Shown here in pieces: positions 19,129 through 27,644 of a stretch of DNA of 32,221 nucleotides (the first letter of the stretch is position 1; every line of letters begins with the position of its first letter). The position numbers were made by a program, and so were the translations under genes. The notes under the pieces are model-generated. The model was not told the origin of the DNA, did no database searches, and was given only the letters and a program-made list of their open reading frames with translations. Source of the stretch: Myxococcales bacterium (GTDB lineage: Bacteria > Myxococcota_A > Polyangia > Polyangiales > Polyangiaceae). The stretch covers positions 1 through 32,221 of the forward strand of contig JAAZAA010000192.1 in NCBI GenBank assembly GCA_012514535.1. The letters are read 5' to 3'.

Positions 19129-20163
19129 ATGTCGACCACCGCGCTCTTCGACCTCCGCTCCGACACCGTCACGCAGCCGACGGACGCCATGCGCGCCGCC
19201 ATGGCCGCCGCACCCGTCGGTGACGACGTCTACGGGGAAGATCCGAGCGTCCGGGCGCTCGAGGAGCGGGTCGCCGAGCTCGTCGGGAAGGAGGCGGCGC
19301 TCTTCGTGCCCAGCGGGACGCAAGCGAACCAGATCGCCCTGCTGTGTCATACGACGCGGGGGGACGAGGTGATCGTCGGTGAGGGCGCCCACTGCGCCTT
19401 CTACGAGTCGGGCGCCGCAGGGGCGTTGGCGGGCGTCCAGCTCGTGTGCGCGGGGCGCGGCGGCCTCTTCACCGCCGAGGACGCGGAGGCGCTGATCAAA
19501 CCCACCGATGATCACTGCCCGCAGACGCGCCTGATCGCCATCGAGAACACCCACAACCGCGCGGGGGGACGAGTGTTCCCCCAACAGGACGTGCTCGCCA
19601 TCGCGGCCCTGGCGCGCCGGCGCGGGCTCGCGCTCCACCTCGACGGCGCCCGGCTCTGGAACGCCGCCGTCGCCAGCGGCACGAGCGAGGCGACCCTGAG
19701 CGAAGCCTTCGACACGGTGAGCGTTTGTTTCTCCAAAGGGCTCGGGGCGCCCGTGGGGTCCGCGCTGTGTGGCCCCGCGCCCTTGATCCGGCGCGCGCGG
19801 CGCTGGCGCAAAATGCTCGGCGGCGGCATGCGACAGGCGGGCATCGTCGCCGCCGGAGCCCTCTACGCCCTCGAACATCACCGAGCGCGGCTCCCCCTGG
19901 ATCACGCGGCGGCTCGGAGCATCGCCACGGCGCTCGCCGACGTCCCTGGGGTGACGGTGCTCCCCGTCGAGACGAACATCGTGCTCATCGACGTGCCCGG
20001 CGTCCCCGCGGCGCGCGTCGTGGCCGCCGCCCGGGAGCACGGCGTGCTCATCGGCGCCTTCGGCCCGGAGCGAGTGCGAGCCGTGACCCACATGGGTCTG
20101 GACCCCGCGGCGCTCCCGGGGGTGACCCGCGCGCTCCAGCGAGCGCTCGGCGCGGCTCGCTGA
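19129..20163 (+). CDS. ltaE: Low-specificity L-threonine aldolase
   Basis: PLP enzyme of fold type I that cleaves L-threonine or L-allo-threonine to glycine and acetaldehyde. At 344 aa the length is typical. It begins with the family signature [12 protein letters not shown] (7-18), then GDDVYGEDP (31-39) and the PLP phosphate site [11 protein letters not shown] (61-71). His89 ([10 protein letters not shown]) stacks on the cofactor, HLDGAR holds Asp172, and [13 protein letters not shown] carries the Schiff-base Lys203. The frame is open for about 1 kb upstream, but that part is antisense to the Uma2 gene, and ATG 19129 gives the canonical N-terminus. It converges on the pilin gene, from which an intrinsic terminator separates it. 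Confidence 0.94.
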   Translation: MSTTALFDLRSDTVTQPTDAMRAAMAAAPVGDDVYGEDPSVRALEERVAELVGKEAALFVPSGTQANQIALLCHTTRGDEVIVGEGAHCAFYESGAAGALAGVQLVCAGRGGLFTAEDAEALIKPTDDHCPQTRLIAIENTHNRAGGRVFPQQDVLAIAALARRRGLALHLDGARLWNAAVASGTSEATLSEAFDTVSVCFSKGLGAPVGSALCGPAPLIRRARRWRKMLGGGMRQAGIVAAGALYALEHHRARLPLDHAAARSIATALADVPGVTVLPVETNIVLIDVPGVPAARVVAAAREHGVLIGAFGPERVRAVTHMGLDPAALPGVTRALQRALGAAR

Positions 20164-20200
20164 GCGGCGCCGGGGACTCGCCCGCGAGCCCACACACACA

Positions 20201-20236
20201 AAAAAAAAGAACGTCCCCCCGAAGGAGGACGTTCTC
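20201..20236 (-). terminator. Rho-independent terminator of the pilin gene
   Basis: On the minus strand, AGAACGTCC (20235-20227) pairs with GGACGTTCT (20216-20208) over a perfect 9-bp stem, followed at once by a run of T (A8 on the plus strand at 20201-20208). It lies 21 bp after the pilin stop codon. This is the only clear intrinsic terminator in the window and fits a highly expressed gene. Confidence 0.9.
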
Positions 20237-20256
20237 TGTGGCGTCAGGAGCGGGGC

Positions 20257-20907
<651 letters not shown>

Positions 20908-21018
20908 GGGGAGATCCTTTCCAGGTGAGGAGCTTCGGACGCGGGCTTCATGCCCAGGGAGTTCGCGTCGGATGTGAGCTGCCGTCTCTGCGAGCTCGTC
21001 TCCGACACCCATCCCTAA

Positions 21019-21034
21019 AGCAGGTCGCGTGCCA
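21019..21034 (-). promoter_or_regulatory. Sigma-54 (-24/-12) promoter of the pilin gene
   Basis: Minus strand reads TGGCACG-CGAC-CTGCT against the consensus TGGCACG-N4-TTGCW: one mismatch, with the invariant GG (21033-21032) and GC (21021-21020) at exactly the required ten-base spacing. Transcription should start near 21008, giving a leader of about 100 nt. Sigma-54 control of pilA through PilR is established in Myxococcus xanthus and Pseudomonas. Confidence 0.85.
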
Positions 21035-21146
21035 ACGTCGTCATGAGCAACGAGAAAGGTTCTCCCGTAGCCTTTCATGGCTCAAATCACCTGCTGGGGG
21101 CGATGTGACCGCGAGAGCGTGGATATCGCGGGAGGTGAGAGAGCGA

Positions 21147-21165
21147 GGTGACGAAAATTGTCACC
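21147..21165. promoter_or_regulatory. Palindrome, likely upstream activator site for the pilin promoter
   Basis: GGTGAC-GAAAATT-GTCACC is a perfect 6-bp dyad with a 7-base AT-rich spacer, centred about 124 bp upstream of the -24 element. Position and dyad symmetry suit binding of a dimeric sigma-54 activator such as a PilR-type protein, which is an inference. GAGGTGA also occurs just before it (21133-21139), suggesting a further half site. Confidence 0.6.
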
Positions 21166-21452
21166 CGCTGGGAAGCGCTGGACGAAACGCGTCAACTCGG
21201 TCCCACCAGGGGTCACTTCGGCCCACGAGTCGGACAGGGGCGCAGAGCTGACTCGGCGGCCGAGCGTCGCCCAGATCCCGCGCCCCGAACGGAACGATTA
21301 CTTATTCAAGAGAGAGACACCGGCGCATCGCCCCTCGCGGTGTCCACGTCGGAGCCCCATTCGCTCCGGTTCACGGCGTCTTCTTCGTCGCGCCAGGTAC
21401 GCGCTGCGCCTCCGCCGCGTACCCCGAGATGCTCCCTGCGCGCACCTCTGGG

Positions 21453-22196
21453 TCAGAGGTCCTCGAGGGACACCACCGCGGGGGCGCGTGTGGACGTTCC
21501 GGTTGCCTCGCGCTCGTCGCCGCCTCGTTCCCTCTGTCCTCCCGCGGGCGCCGCATCGACGGCGTCGGGCAGGTCTGCGAGGGAGATCACCTCGCCCGCC
21601 GGGCGAGGTGCCGTCGTGTCGGGCGGCGTGGGGCTCGTGCCGTCTCCTCGACGCTGATGTGCGCCCCGAGCGCCCATCTCGTCACCCGTCGCATCTGCGT
21701 CGCGCTCGGTGCTCGTTCGGGCGGCAGCGCTCGCAGGCTCGGCGGCCCTCTCCGCGGAGACCGCACCCGGGAATCGCGCGTCGACGGCGGCCTCGTGCGT
21801 CTCCCCGCTGGCGGCGAAGAACGCCACCGCGGTGCCAAATCCGAACGCCAGGGCGCTCGCCGTACCCCAGAACAAGACCCCCTGGACCTTCTTGCGCGCA
21901 CGACGGCGATCCGCCCGGCGGATCCCGGCGCGGATGTCCTCCACCTGCTGGCGATCCCGGATCACCAAGGTCGGCTCGATGACGCGCTTCTGGCGCGCGC
22001 CGCCCAGGGCCGGGAGCTCTGCCTGGGGCGCGATCACGACGGAGGGGCCGTCCGCCCCAGGATCCGTGGGGGCCACGGGGCGCGGCGCGCGGCTCACCTG
22101 ATGGACGACCTGACTCGTCGGCCCCAACAGCTCGACGCCGTCGTCCTCCTCCTCGAGAGGAGGCCAGCTGCTCGCGTGCGGCGAAGAGGTGGTCAT
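21453..22196 (-). CDS. Single-pass membrane protein of unknown function
   Basis: A 247-aa protein from ATG 22196. Residues about 1-90 are acidic to mixed and unstructured-looking, with the segment LEEEDDGVELLGP. A very basic stretch (DIRAGIRRADRRRARKKVQG, about 87-106) precedes one hydrophobic helix (VLFWGTASALAFGFGTAVAFFA, about 106-127). The remaining about 120 residues are Ala/Glu/Arg/Pro-rich low complexity. Positive-inside logic puts the N-terminal part in the cytoplasm and the tail outside. Two related short motifs stand in the tail: VISLADLPDA and, as the very C-terminus, VVSLEDL. The start precedes the basic helix with GGGAGA upstream. It diverges from the signalling operon at 22415. 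I do not recognise the family. Confidence 0.7.
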   Translation of the reverse strand: MTTSSPHASSWPPLEEEDDGVELLGPTSQVVHQVSRAPRPVAPTDPGADGPSVVIAPQAELPALGGARQKRVIEPTLVIRDRQQVEDIRAGIRRADRRRARKKVQGVLFWGTASALAFGFGTAVAFFAASGETHEAAVDARFPGAVSAERAAEPASAAARTSTERDADATGDEMGARGAHQRRGDGTSPTPPDTTAPRPAGEVISLADLPDAVDAAPAGGQRERGGDEREATGTSTRAPAVVSLEDL

Positions 22197-22414
22197 GGTC
22201 GGTCCCGATCTCCCGCAGGAACGCGCTGCGGAGGCGCGGAAGTATACCCCCATGGCCTCTCCCATGCCACTCGTGGGGCAGCCCGTCGACGCCTCTGCGG
22301 CGCGTGATTCGAGCCATCTGCGGTCCTCTGGCTCCCCAGACTCGCCGGTCGGCCCGCCGGATAACGACTGTTCCAGGAGACGCCCGACGGCCGGAAGGTG
22401 GTACCCTCTCCCAC

Positions 22415-24427
22415 GTGGGTGTGTCCCCCCTCCTCGTCGTCGATGACGACTCCGTCAGCCGCAGCGTCCTCGAGAGGACGCTGCGCGGCGCGGGACTCGA
22501 CTGCCATGTCGTCGATGGAGGCGCCGCCGCGCTCGCCTGGCTCGAGCGCAACACGCCGGGGCTGGTGCTCCTCGATCTCGTGATGCCGCCGCCGGACGGT
22601 TACGCCGTCCTCCGGTACATCCGCGCTCACCCGCGCCACGAGCAGGTCCCGGTCGTCGTCCTCACCGGGCTCGACTCGGAGGAGGAGATCGGGCGCATCT
22701 TCGACCTCGGCGCGGACGACTACGTCCACAAACCCTTTCGGGCCGTCGAGCTCATCGCGCGCGTGCGCATGCAGATGCGCCTGCGCAGCTACGTGGAGCG
22801 CCTCGATCGTCGCGAGCAGGATCGGAAGACGGTGCTGGAGCTCACCCAGACCCTCGCCTCCAGCCTCGACATGCACGACATCCTGTTCACCGTGGTGCAG
22901 CGGATGGCCGAGATCGTGCACGTGGATCGCTGCAGCATCGTGCTCGTGGGAGACAATCCCGCGACGGGCTTCGTCGTGGCCACCAGCGACGACGAGCAGG
23001 TCCGCGATCTGCCCATCGAGCTGCACAAATACCCCGAGATCCGCGAGGTGTTGGCCACCCGCCAGGCCCTCGTGATCCGCGACGTCGCGCACCACCCGCT
23101 GCTGGAGGCCGTCCGGCAGAACGAGCCTGGCCTCGATTTCACGTCCATGGGGTTGGTGCCGATCCTGCCCGAAGACGGAGCCCTCGGGGTGCTCTGCCTG
23201 CGCGGCCGTCACGCGGTCGAGTTCACCGAGTACGAGCTGTCCCTCGCGCACACCATCGCCAACGCGACGGGCATCGCCCTGCGCAACGCGCGCATCCTCC
23301 AGGACCTCAAGGACGAGACGAAGCAGGTGGCCGTGGCGCGGGTGGAGGCGGAGCGCCGAGTGCAGCTGTTCCAGCGCTACGCGGACTTCTTCGAGAGCGC
23401 CGCCGACGGGATGGTGGTCATCGATCGCAGCGGGCGGGTCCTGTTCGCGAACCCCCGGGCCCGAGAAATCACCGGACACAGCGAGACGCAGCTCATGGAG
23501 CTGTCCCTGACGGATCTGGTGACGCCGCGGCACCGCGGGCGCGCCGAGCGGCTGCTGCGCGGCTTCGCCGACGGCCTGTACCCGCGGGGAGTGGACGTGG
23601 AGCTGGCCACGCGGGACGGCGGCTTCCTCATCGTCAACGTGAGCTTCAGCAGCGTGCTGCACGAGGACGACGCGGTCCTGTTCACGTTTCGCGACGTCAC
23701 CAAGGAGCGCAACACCGCCGTCGAGCTGGAGCAGACCAAGGAGTTCTTGGAGCGCGTCATCGAGAGCTCCGTCGACGGCATCGTGTCCGCGGATCTGAAG
23801 GGACGCATCCTGCTCTTCAACCGCGCCGCCTCGCGCATCTTCGGCTACGAGCCGAGCGAGGTCCTCGGCACCATGAACGTCGAGCGCCTCTATCCGCCCG
23901 GCGTCGCGCGGGAGGTCATGCGGCGCATCCGCGATCCGCGCTTCACGGGTCCCGGCGTGCTCGAGGACTACCGGGTCGACATGCTCGCTCGCGGCGGAGA
24001 GCGCATCCAGGTCACCCTGTCGGCGTCCCTCGTGATGGACGGCAACCAGGCGGTCGGTAGCGTCGGCATCTTCACCGACATCCGCGAGCGGCTCGCCATG
24101 GAGGCCCGCCTCCACCAGGCCCAGGACGAGCTCCGCTCCCGGGAACGCCAGGCGCTGGTGGCGGAGCTCGCCGGCGCCGCCGCCCACGAGCTCAACCAGC
24201 CCCTCACCAGCGTCATCGGCTACGCGGAGCTGCTCCGCCGCCGGCTCGAGGACCCTGCGACGCGCCGCGGGCTCGACGTGATCATCGCGGAGAGCGAGCG
24301 CATGGCGGAGATCGTCCGCAAGGTGGGCCGCATCACCCACTACGAGACGAAGAGCTACGTCGGCAGCACCAAGATCGTCGATCTGGAGAGATCGAGCGCC
24401 CCCGAAGACCCGAAGGATCATCCGTGA
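22415..24427 (+). CDS. REC-GAF-PAS-PAS-HisKA signalling protein lacking an ATPase domain
   Basis: A 670-aa cytoplasmic protein read from GTG 22415. An N-terminal receiver domain (about 4-120) has the acidic pair DDD (10-12), phosphoacceptor Asp54 in LLDLVMPP, Thr84 and Lys106 in VHKPF. A GAF domain (about 140-295), two PAS domains (about 320-433 and 445-563) and a HisKA helix pair (about 573-640) follow, with phosphoacceptor His591 in AAAHELNQPLTSVIGY. After the second helix (MAEIVRKVGRITHY) the protein ends in about 27 residues containing KSYVGSTKIVDL. There is no N box, G1, F or G2 box, so it cannot autophosphorylate by itself. Its TGA overlaps the GTG of the next kinase by four bases. The start is uncertain: the upstream ATG at 22304 is also in frame, but GTG 22415 puts the receiver at the usual distance. 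Confidence 0.9.
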   Translation: MGVSPLLVVDDDSVSRSVLERTLRGAGLDCHVVDGGAAALAWLERNTPGLVLLDLVMPPPDGYAVLRYIRAHPRHEQVPVVVLTGLDSEEEIGRIFDLGADDYVHKPFRAVELIARVRMQMRLRSYVERLDRREQDRKTVLELTQTLASSLDMHDILFTVVQRMAEIVHVDRCSIVLVGDNPATGFVVATSDDEQVRDLPIELHKYPEIREVLATRQALVIRDVAHHPLLEAVRQNEPGLDFTSMGLVPILPEDGALGVLCLRGRHAVEFTEYELSLAHTIANATGIALRNARILQDLKDETKQVAVARVEAERRVQLFQRYADFFESAADGMVVIDRSGRVLFANPRAREITGHSETQLMELSLTDLVTPRHRGRAERLLRGFADGLYPRGVDVELATRDGGFLIVNVSFSSVLHEDDAVLFTFRDVTKERNTAVELEQTKEFLERVIESSVDGIVSADLKGRILLFNRAASRIFGYEPSEVLGTMNVERLYPPGVAREVMRRIRDPRFTGPGVLEDYRVDMLARGGERIQVTLSASLVMDGNQAVGSVGIFTDIRERLAMEARLHQAQDELRSRERQALVAELAGAAAHELNQPLTSVIGYAELLRRRLEDPATRRGLDVIIAESERMAEIVRKVGRITHYETKSYVGSTKIVDLERSSAPEDPKDHP

Positions 24428-25761
24428 CCATTCGCTCCTCCTCCCGACCGCCCCGCCCTCGGGCGCCCTTCGCCCACGGCGGCGCCGAGAGGTCCGCCGC
24501 TACGGAGGAGCCCTTCGCGTCACCGCCCAACTCCGGGACGATCCGCCGGGCCACGTTGCCCGAGTCCATCCTGCTCATGACCCTCGACGCGCCCCTGGAG
24601 CAAGGGCCCCGGGTCACGGCGCGATTCCTGGTGCGCGAGCTGAGCTCGCTCCTGCCGGGGCTCGCGGTCGGCCTCTGCCTGCGCACCTCCAGCCCGAGCG
24701 GGCACGCCGTCAGCCTCCCGTGGATCGAAGCGGACTACCCCGTCAGCGTCGCGGAGCCCGGAGCAGAGGCCCCCTTGCGGCTGTTCTCCTCTCTGGAGCC
24801 GGAGCTCGTGCTCGAAATCGACGGAGCGGGCTCCACGCTGCACCTCGCCCGCCGCGCCGTGCCCTCCACCGCGTCACCCACGGTGCGCGACGGATCACGT
24901 CCCGGCGCAGGGCCGCACCTCGACGCCTCCCTGCTCGGGTTCTCGACGGAGGAGCAGGAGGAGGCGTTCCTGCACCTGGCCACCCGCGCCATCCAGCGCT
25001 GCCTCGAGCTCAGCCAGCGGGAGAGCCGCCGCATGGAGGAGCAGGAGCGGCTGCGCGCGCGCGTGGCGCATTCGGACAAACTGGCGACGCTCGGGCAAAT
25101 CACCGCGGGGATCCTCCACGAGCTCAGCAACCCCCTCACCTCGATCGTCGCCTACACCGATCAGCTGCGCAGGCGCGTCCGGAGCCGCCGCGAAGCGGGC
25201 GAAGCCGCGGAGGACGAGCTGATGAAGCTCGACCGCATCGCGGAGTCCGCCGAGCGCATCGCCCGATTCTCGGAGGATCTGCTGAGCCACGCGCGGCCCA
25301 GCGGAGAGCCGATGGCGCGCGTCTCGCTCCTCGAGGTCGTGGAGAAGTCCATCACCTTCTGCGAACACGAGCTGGCGCGCCACGGGGTGCTCCTGGAGCG
25401 TGCCGTCGGAGACGCGACCCCGTTCGTGCGGGGCAGCTCCAGTCAGCTCGTGCAGGTCTTCGTCAACCTGATCACCAACGCGATCCACGCCGCGAGCGAG
25501 GGCGGGCGCGAGATCGTCGTGCACGCGCACAGTGAAGAAGGCTTCGGCGTGGTGCGCGTTTCGGACAATGGCCCGGGCGTGGCCCATGAGCACCTCGACC
25601 GGATCTTCGACCCGTTCTTCACCACGAAGCCCGAGGGTCAGGGCACCGGGCTCGGCCTGGCGATCGTCCAGGAGCTCGTGGTGCGCCACGGGGGCCTGAT
25701 CGAGGTCGAGAGCTCCCTCGGACGCGGTACCTCCTTCGTCGTGCGGCTGCCCATCGCCTGA
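24424..25761 (+). CDS. Sensor histidine kinase, HisKA-HATPase
   Basis: Complete cytoplasmic histidine kinase of 445 aa. The first about 190 residues hold an unassigned region, possibly a degenerate sensor domain (about 47-145). A charged helix (195-217) leads into HisKA with phosphoacceptor His232 in AGILHELSNPLTSIVAY. The ATPase domain has the N box QVFVNLITNAIHAA (344-357), G1 DNGPGV (381-386), F box FDPFFTTKP (395-403) and G2 GQGTGLGLAIV (405-415). No membrane helix is present. GTG 24424 overlaps the stop of the preceding REC/HisKA protein (GTGA), so the two should be made in step. The natural reading is that this kinase supplies the ATPase activity its neighbour lacks, either in a heterodimer or by phosphorylating its receiver; this is inference. 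Confidence 0.94.
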   Translation: MTIRSSSRPPRPRAPFAHGGAERSAATEEPFASPPNSGTIRRATLPESILLMTLDAPLEQGPRVTARFLVRELSSLLPGLAVGLCLRTSSPSGHAVSLPWIEADYPVSVAEPGAEAPLRLFSSLEPELVLEIDGAGSTLHLARRAVPSTASPTVRDGSRPGAGPHLDASLLGFSTEEQEEAFLHLATRAIQRCLELSQRESRRMEEQERLRARVAHSDKLATLGQITAGILHELSNPLTSIVAYTDQLRRRVRSRREAGEAAEDELMKLDRIAESAERIARFSEDLLSHARPSGEPMARVSLLEVVEKSITFCEHELARHGVLLERAVGDATPFVRGSSSQLVQVFVNLITNAIHAASEGGREIVVHAHSEEGFGVVRVSDNGPGVAHEHLDRIFDPFFTTKPEGQGTGLGLAIVQELVVRHGGLIEVESSLGRGTSFVVRLPIA

Positions 25762-25814
25762 GCCCCGGGCGGAGGCCAGGCGGATCATCGCCCTGACCCC
25801 GCCCCGACGCCGGC

Positions 25815-27044
25815 TCAGGGGAGGCCGAAGGGCATCGCCGGCACCTGCGGGCGCGCTTCGGGGAGTTCGACCAACGTCACCTGCAGATCCCGCTCCTTTT
25901 GGCCGCGGGCGACGCGCATCGTCACGGTGCGACCGACGCCCGCGAGGCTCGCCTGCCATCGCAACCGCTCGGGGCTGACCACTTCGTTGCCGTCGAAGGC
26001 GACGATGACGTCGTCGGGCTTGAGGCCTGCCCGCGCCGCCGGCCCCCCGGGCACCACGTGGCGCACGAGGGCTCCGCCCTGGCGGTTCAGGCCGAGCCGC
26101 TCGACGTCCTCGGGGCGCACCGACGACACGTGCACCCCGATCGCGCTGCGCTCGACGCGCCCCTTGGTGCGCAGCTGCGGCAGCAGCTCCTTGATCATGT
26201 TGATGGGGATCGCGAAGCCGATGCTGTTGGCTTGCTGGCGGATCGCGGTGTTCATCCCCACGACGTGACCCGTCAAATCGATGAGCGGGCCGCCCGAGTT
26301 GCCCGGGTTGATGCTCGCGTCCGTCTGGATGAAGTTGTAGTAGCCCGACGCGTCACCGGGCAGCTGCACGTCGTCGCGGGTTCGTCCCTTGGCCGAGACG
26401 ATGCCGGCCGACACCGTGTGCGCCAGCCCGAAGGGGTTGCCGATGGCGATCACCCAATCTCCGACGCGGGTCGCGTCGGAGTCGCCGAGGGGCACGAAGG
26501 GCAAGCCCCGCTCCTTCACGCGCAGCACCGCCACGTCCGTCGGGGGATCTTTGCCCACGATCTCCGCCCGGAGCTCGCGTCCGTTCGGGAACGCCACGTG
26601 GATGTCCCGCGCGCCGTCGATGACGTGGTTGTTCGTCAGGATGAAGCCGTCCGAATCAAAGACGAAGCCGGTACCCTGCCCTTCACCGACGATGCGCCGC
26701 GCCCGCGCCTGGATCGTCCGCACGAAGACCACCGCCGGATCCGCGCGCTCGGCGAGATCGGCGAAGCTCTGCGGCCGATCGCCGAGGGAAGGAGCTGGGA
26801 GAACCGGGGGAGCGGGGGGCGGAGGCGCGGGCTGATCCAGAACTCCCGGTTCGGGTGGCTGGTTTTGATTCCCCTCCGGACGCTCTTCGGAGTCGAGGGC
26901 CAGCCGATCACAAGCGGCGACGAAGAGCATCAGCAACGCCAGCGCGCTCGACGCCCAGCAGGGACGGGCCCAGTAAAAAGGAGCCCAGCGCGGCGTCGCC
27001 GACGAGCGCGCGACGCCGGACGTCGGAGGCGCGACGGAGCTCAC
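25815..27044 (-). CDS. HtrA/DegP-type serine protease with PDZ domain, predicted lipoprotein
   Basis: Envelope quality-control protease of 409 aa. From GTG 27044 there is a hydrophobic signal ending in the lipobox LFVAAC (Cys45), with Asp at +2, then a Pro-rich linker (about 57-86). The trypsin-like domain has His140 (TNNHVID), Asp170 (TDVAVLRV) and Ser250 (NPGNSGGPL), an intact triad. A single PDZ domain covers about 300-395 (GALVRHVVPGGPAARAGLKPDDVI). One PDZ makes it DegS-like in layout, while the length fits HtrA. The frame is open upstream, but that part overlaps the DUF1844 gene. It ends the five-gene operon, 16 bp after the DUF1844 stop. Lipid anchoring is inferred from the lipobox; a plain membrane anchor is the alternative. 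Confidence 0.93.
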   Translation of the reverse strand: MSSVAPPTSGVARSSATPRWAPFYWARPCWASSALALLMLFVAACDRLALDSEERPEGNQNQPPEPGVLDQPAPPPPAPPVLPAPSLGDRPQSFADLAERADPAVVFVRTIQARARRIVGEGQGTGFVFDSDGFILTNNHVIDGARDIHVAFPNGRELRAEIVGKDPPTDVAVLRVKERGLPFVPLGDSDATRVGDWVIAIGNPFGLAHTVSAGIVSAKGRTRDDVQLPGDASGYYNFIQTDASINPGNSGGPLIDLTGHVVGMNTAIRQQANSIGFAIPINMIKELLPQLRTKGRVERSAIGVHVSSVRPEDVERLGLNRQGGALVRHVVPGGPAARAGLKPDDVIVAFDGNEVVSPERLRWQASLAGVGRTVTMRVARGQKERDLQVTLVELPEARPQVPAMPFGLP

Positions 27045-27060
27045 CGCGAGCCGGGCGCCC

Positions 27061-27420
27061 TCACTTCGACTTCGAGGCCTTGGAGGTCTCCACGTAACCG
27101 AGCCGGAGCTCGTACAGGATTTGCTCGATGATGCGCTCCTCCTCACCGGTGAGGTTCCCTTTCGTCTTCTCCTGGAGGAGAGCCACCAGGTCGATCGTTT
27201 GTCGCGCCAGGGGCAGGTTCACCTCGGTCTGCCCGGTGACGGGATCGGGAGCGAGCCCGAGGTGCACCAGCGCGGAGTGATTCAGGGACAGCACGAAGGT
27301 GGCGAAGTCCACCGCCGGGAGCTCCTGCCCTCCCTCCGCGGCGGCGTCCTCGTTCCGCGCGGCCTCGAACGCGGCGGCGCTCTCCGCCGCGGGCTCCTTC
27401 CCCTCCCCCTCGGTGGTCAC
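27061..27420 (-). CDS. DUF1844 family protein
   Basis: A 119-aa protein with an acidic Ala/Glu-rich N-terminus (1-35) and the conserved DUF1844 core: VDFATFVLSLNHSALVHLG (37-55), NLPLARQTIDLVALLQEKTKGNLT (about 68-91) and a final helix EERIIEQILYELRLGYVE. Most of the core is amphipathic helix; no signal peptide or clear membrane helix is seen. The function of the family is unknown. It starts at GTG 27420, which overlaps the stop of the preceding 75-aa gene by four bases (GTGA), so translation is probably coupled. The position between a SlyD-type chaperone and an HtrA protease suggests a link to protein quality control, by context only. Confidence 0.88.
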   Translation of the reverse strand: MTTEGEGKEPAAESAAAFEAARNEDAAAEGGQELPAVDFATFVLSLNHSALVHLGLAPDPVTGQTEVNLPLARQTIDLVALLQEKTKGNLTGEEERIIEQILYELRLGYVETSKASKSK

Positions 27421-27644
27421 GGGAGCTCCGTCGACTTGGGCGCCGCCTCTTCGCCGGATTCGCTGGCCGCGCCGGGTTCCGCATCCGCGGGCGCGGGCAG
27501 TGAGACGGACACGGCGCTGGCCTCGCTCTCGACGTCTCGGAGACCCTCGAGGTAGCTCGCGAGCTCACTCTCCGTGAGCTGCTTCCGCTCGAGCATGCGT
27601 TCGCGGATACGGACGTCGTACTTGAAGAGTTCGTTAATGCTCAT
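27417..27644 (-). CDS. Small acidic protein of unknown function (75 aa)
   Basis: A 75-aa protein starting MSINELFKYDVRIRERML. The first 40 residues look helical and charged (ERKQLTESELASYLEGLRD); the rest is acidic, Ala/Pro/Ser-rich and probably disordered. GGAG seven bases before ATG 27644 supports this start. Its first codons overlap the end of the SlyD gene by 11 bp and its stop overlaps the DUF1844 start by four. Such double overlap argues strongly that it is a real member of the operon. I do not recognise a family. Confidence 0.82.
   Translation of the reverse strand: MSINELFKYDVRIRERMLERKQLTESELASYLEGLRDVESEASAVSVSLPAPADAEPGAASESGEEAAPKSTELP

Larger units (their letters stand above)
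20908..21452. other. 545-bp regulatory intergenic region upstream of the pilin
   Basis: Gap between the pilin start and the 3' end of the single-TM protein gene, both minus strand. It contains the sigma-54 promoter at 21019-21034, a leader of about 100 nt (20908-21008) and the palindrome at 21147-21165. The remainder (21166-21452) shows no gene I can support; short open frames there have no family features. Confidence 0.75.

Noticed and set aside
22193-24421. Very long open frame (742 codons) on the minus strand opposite the REC/GAF/PAS protein
   Set aside because: It is exactly antisense to a gene with clear domains, is rich in His, Glu, Val and Leu as expected from complemented GC-rich codons, and matches no family.
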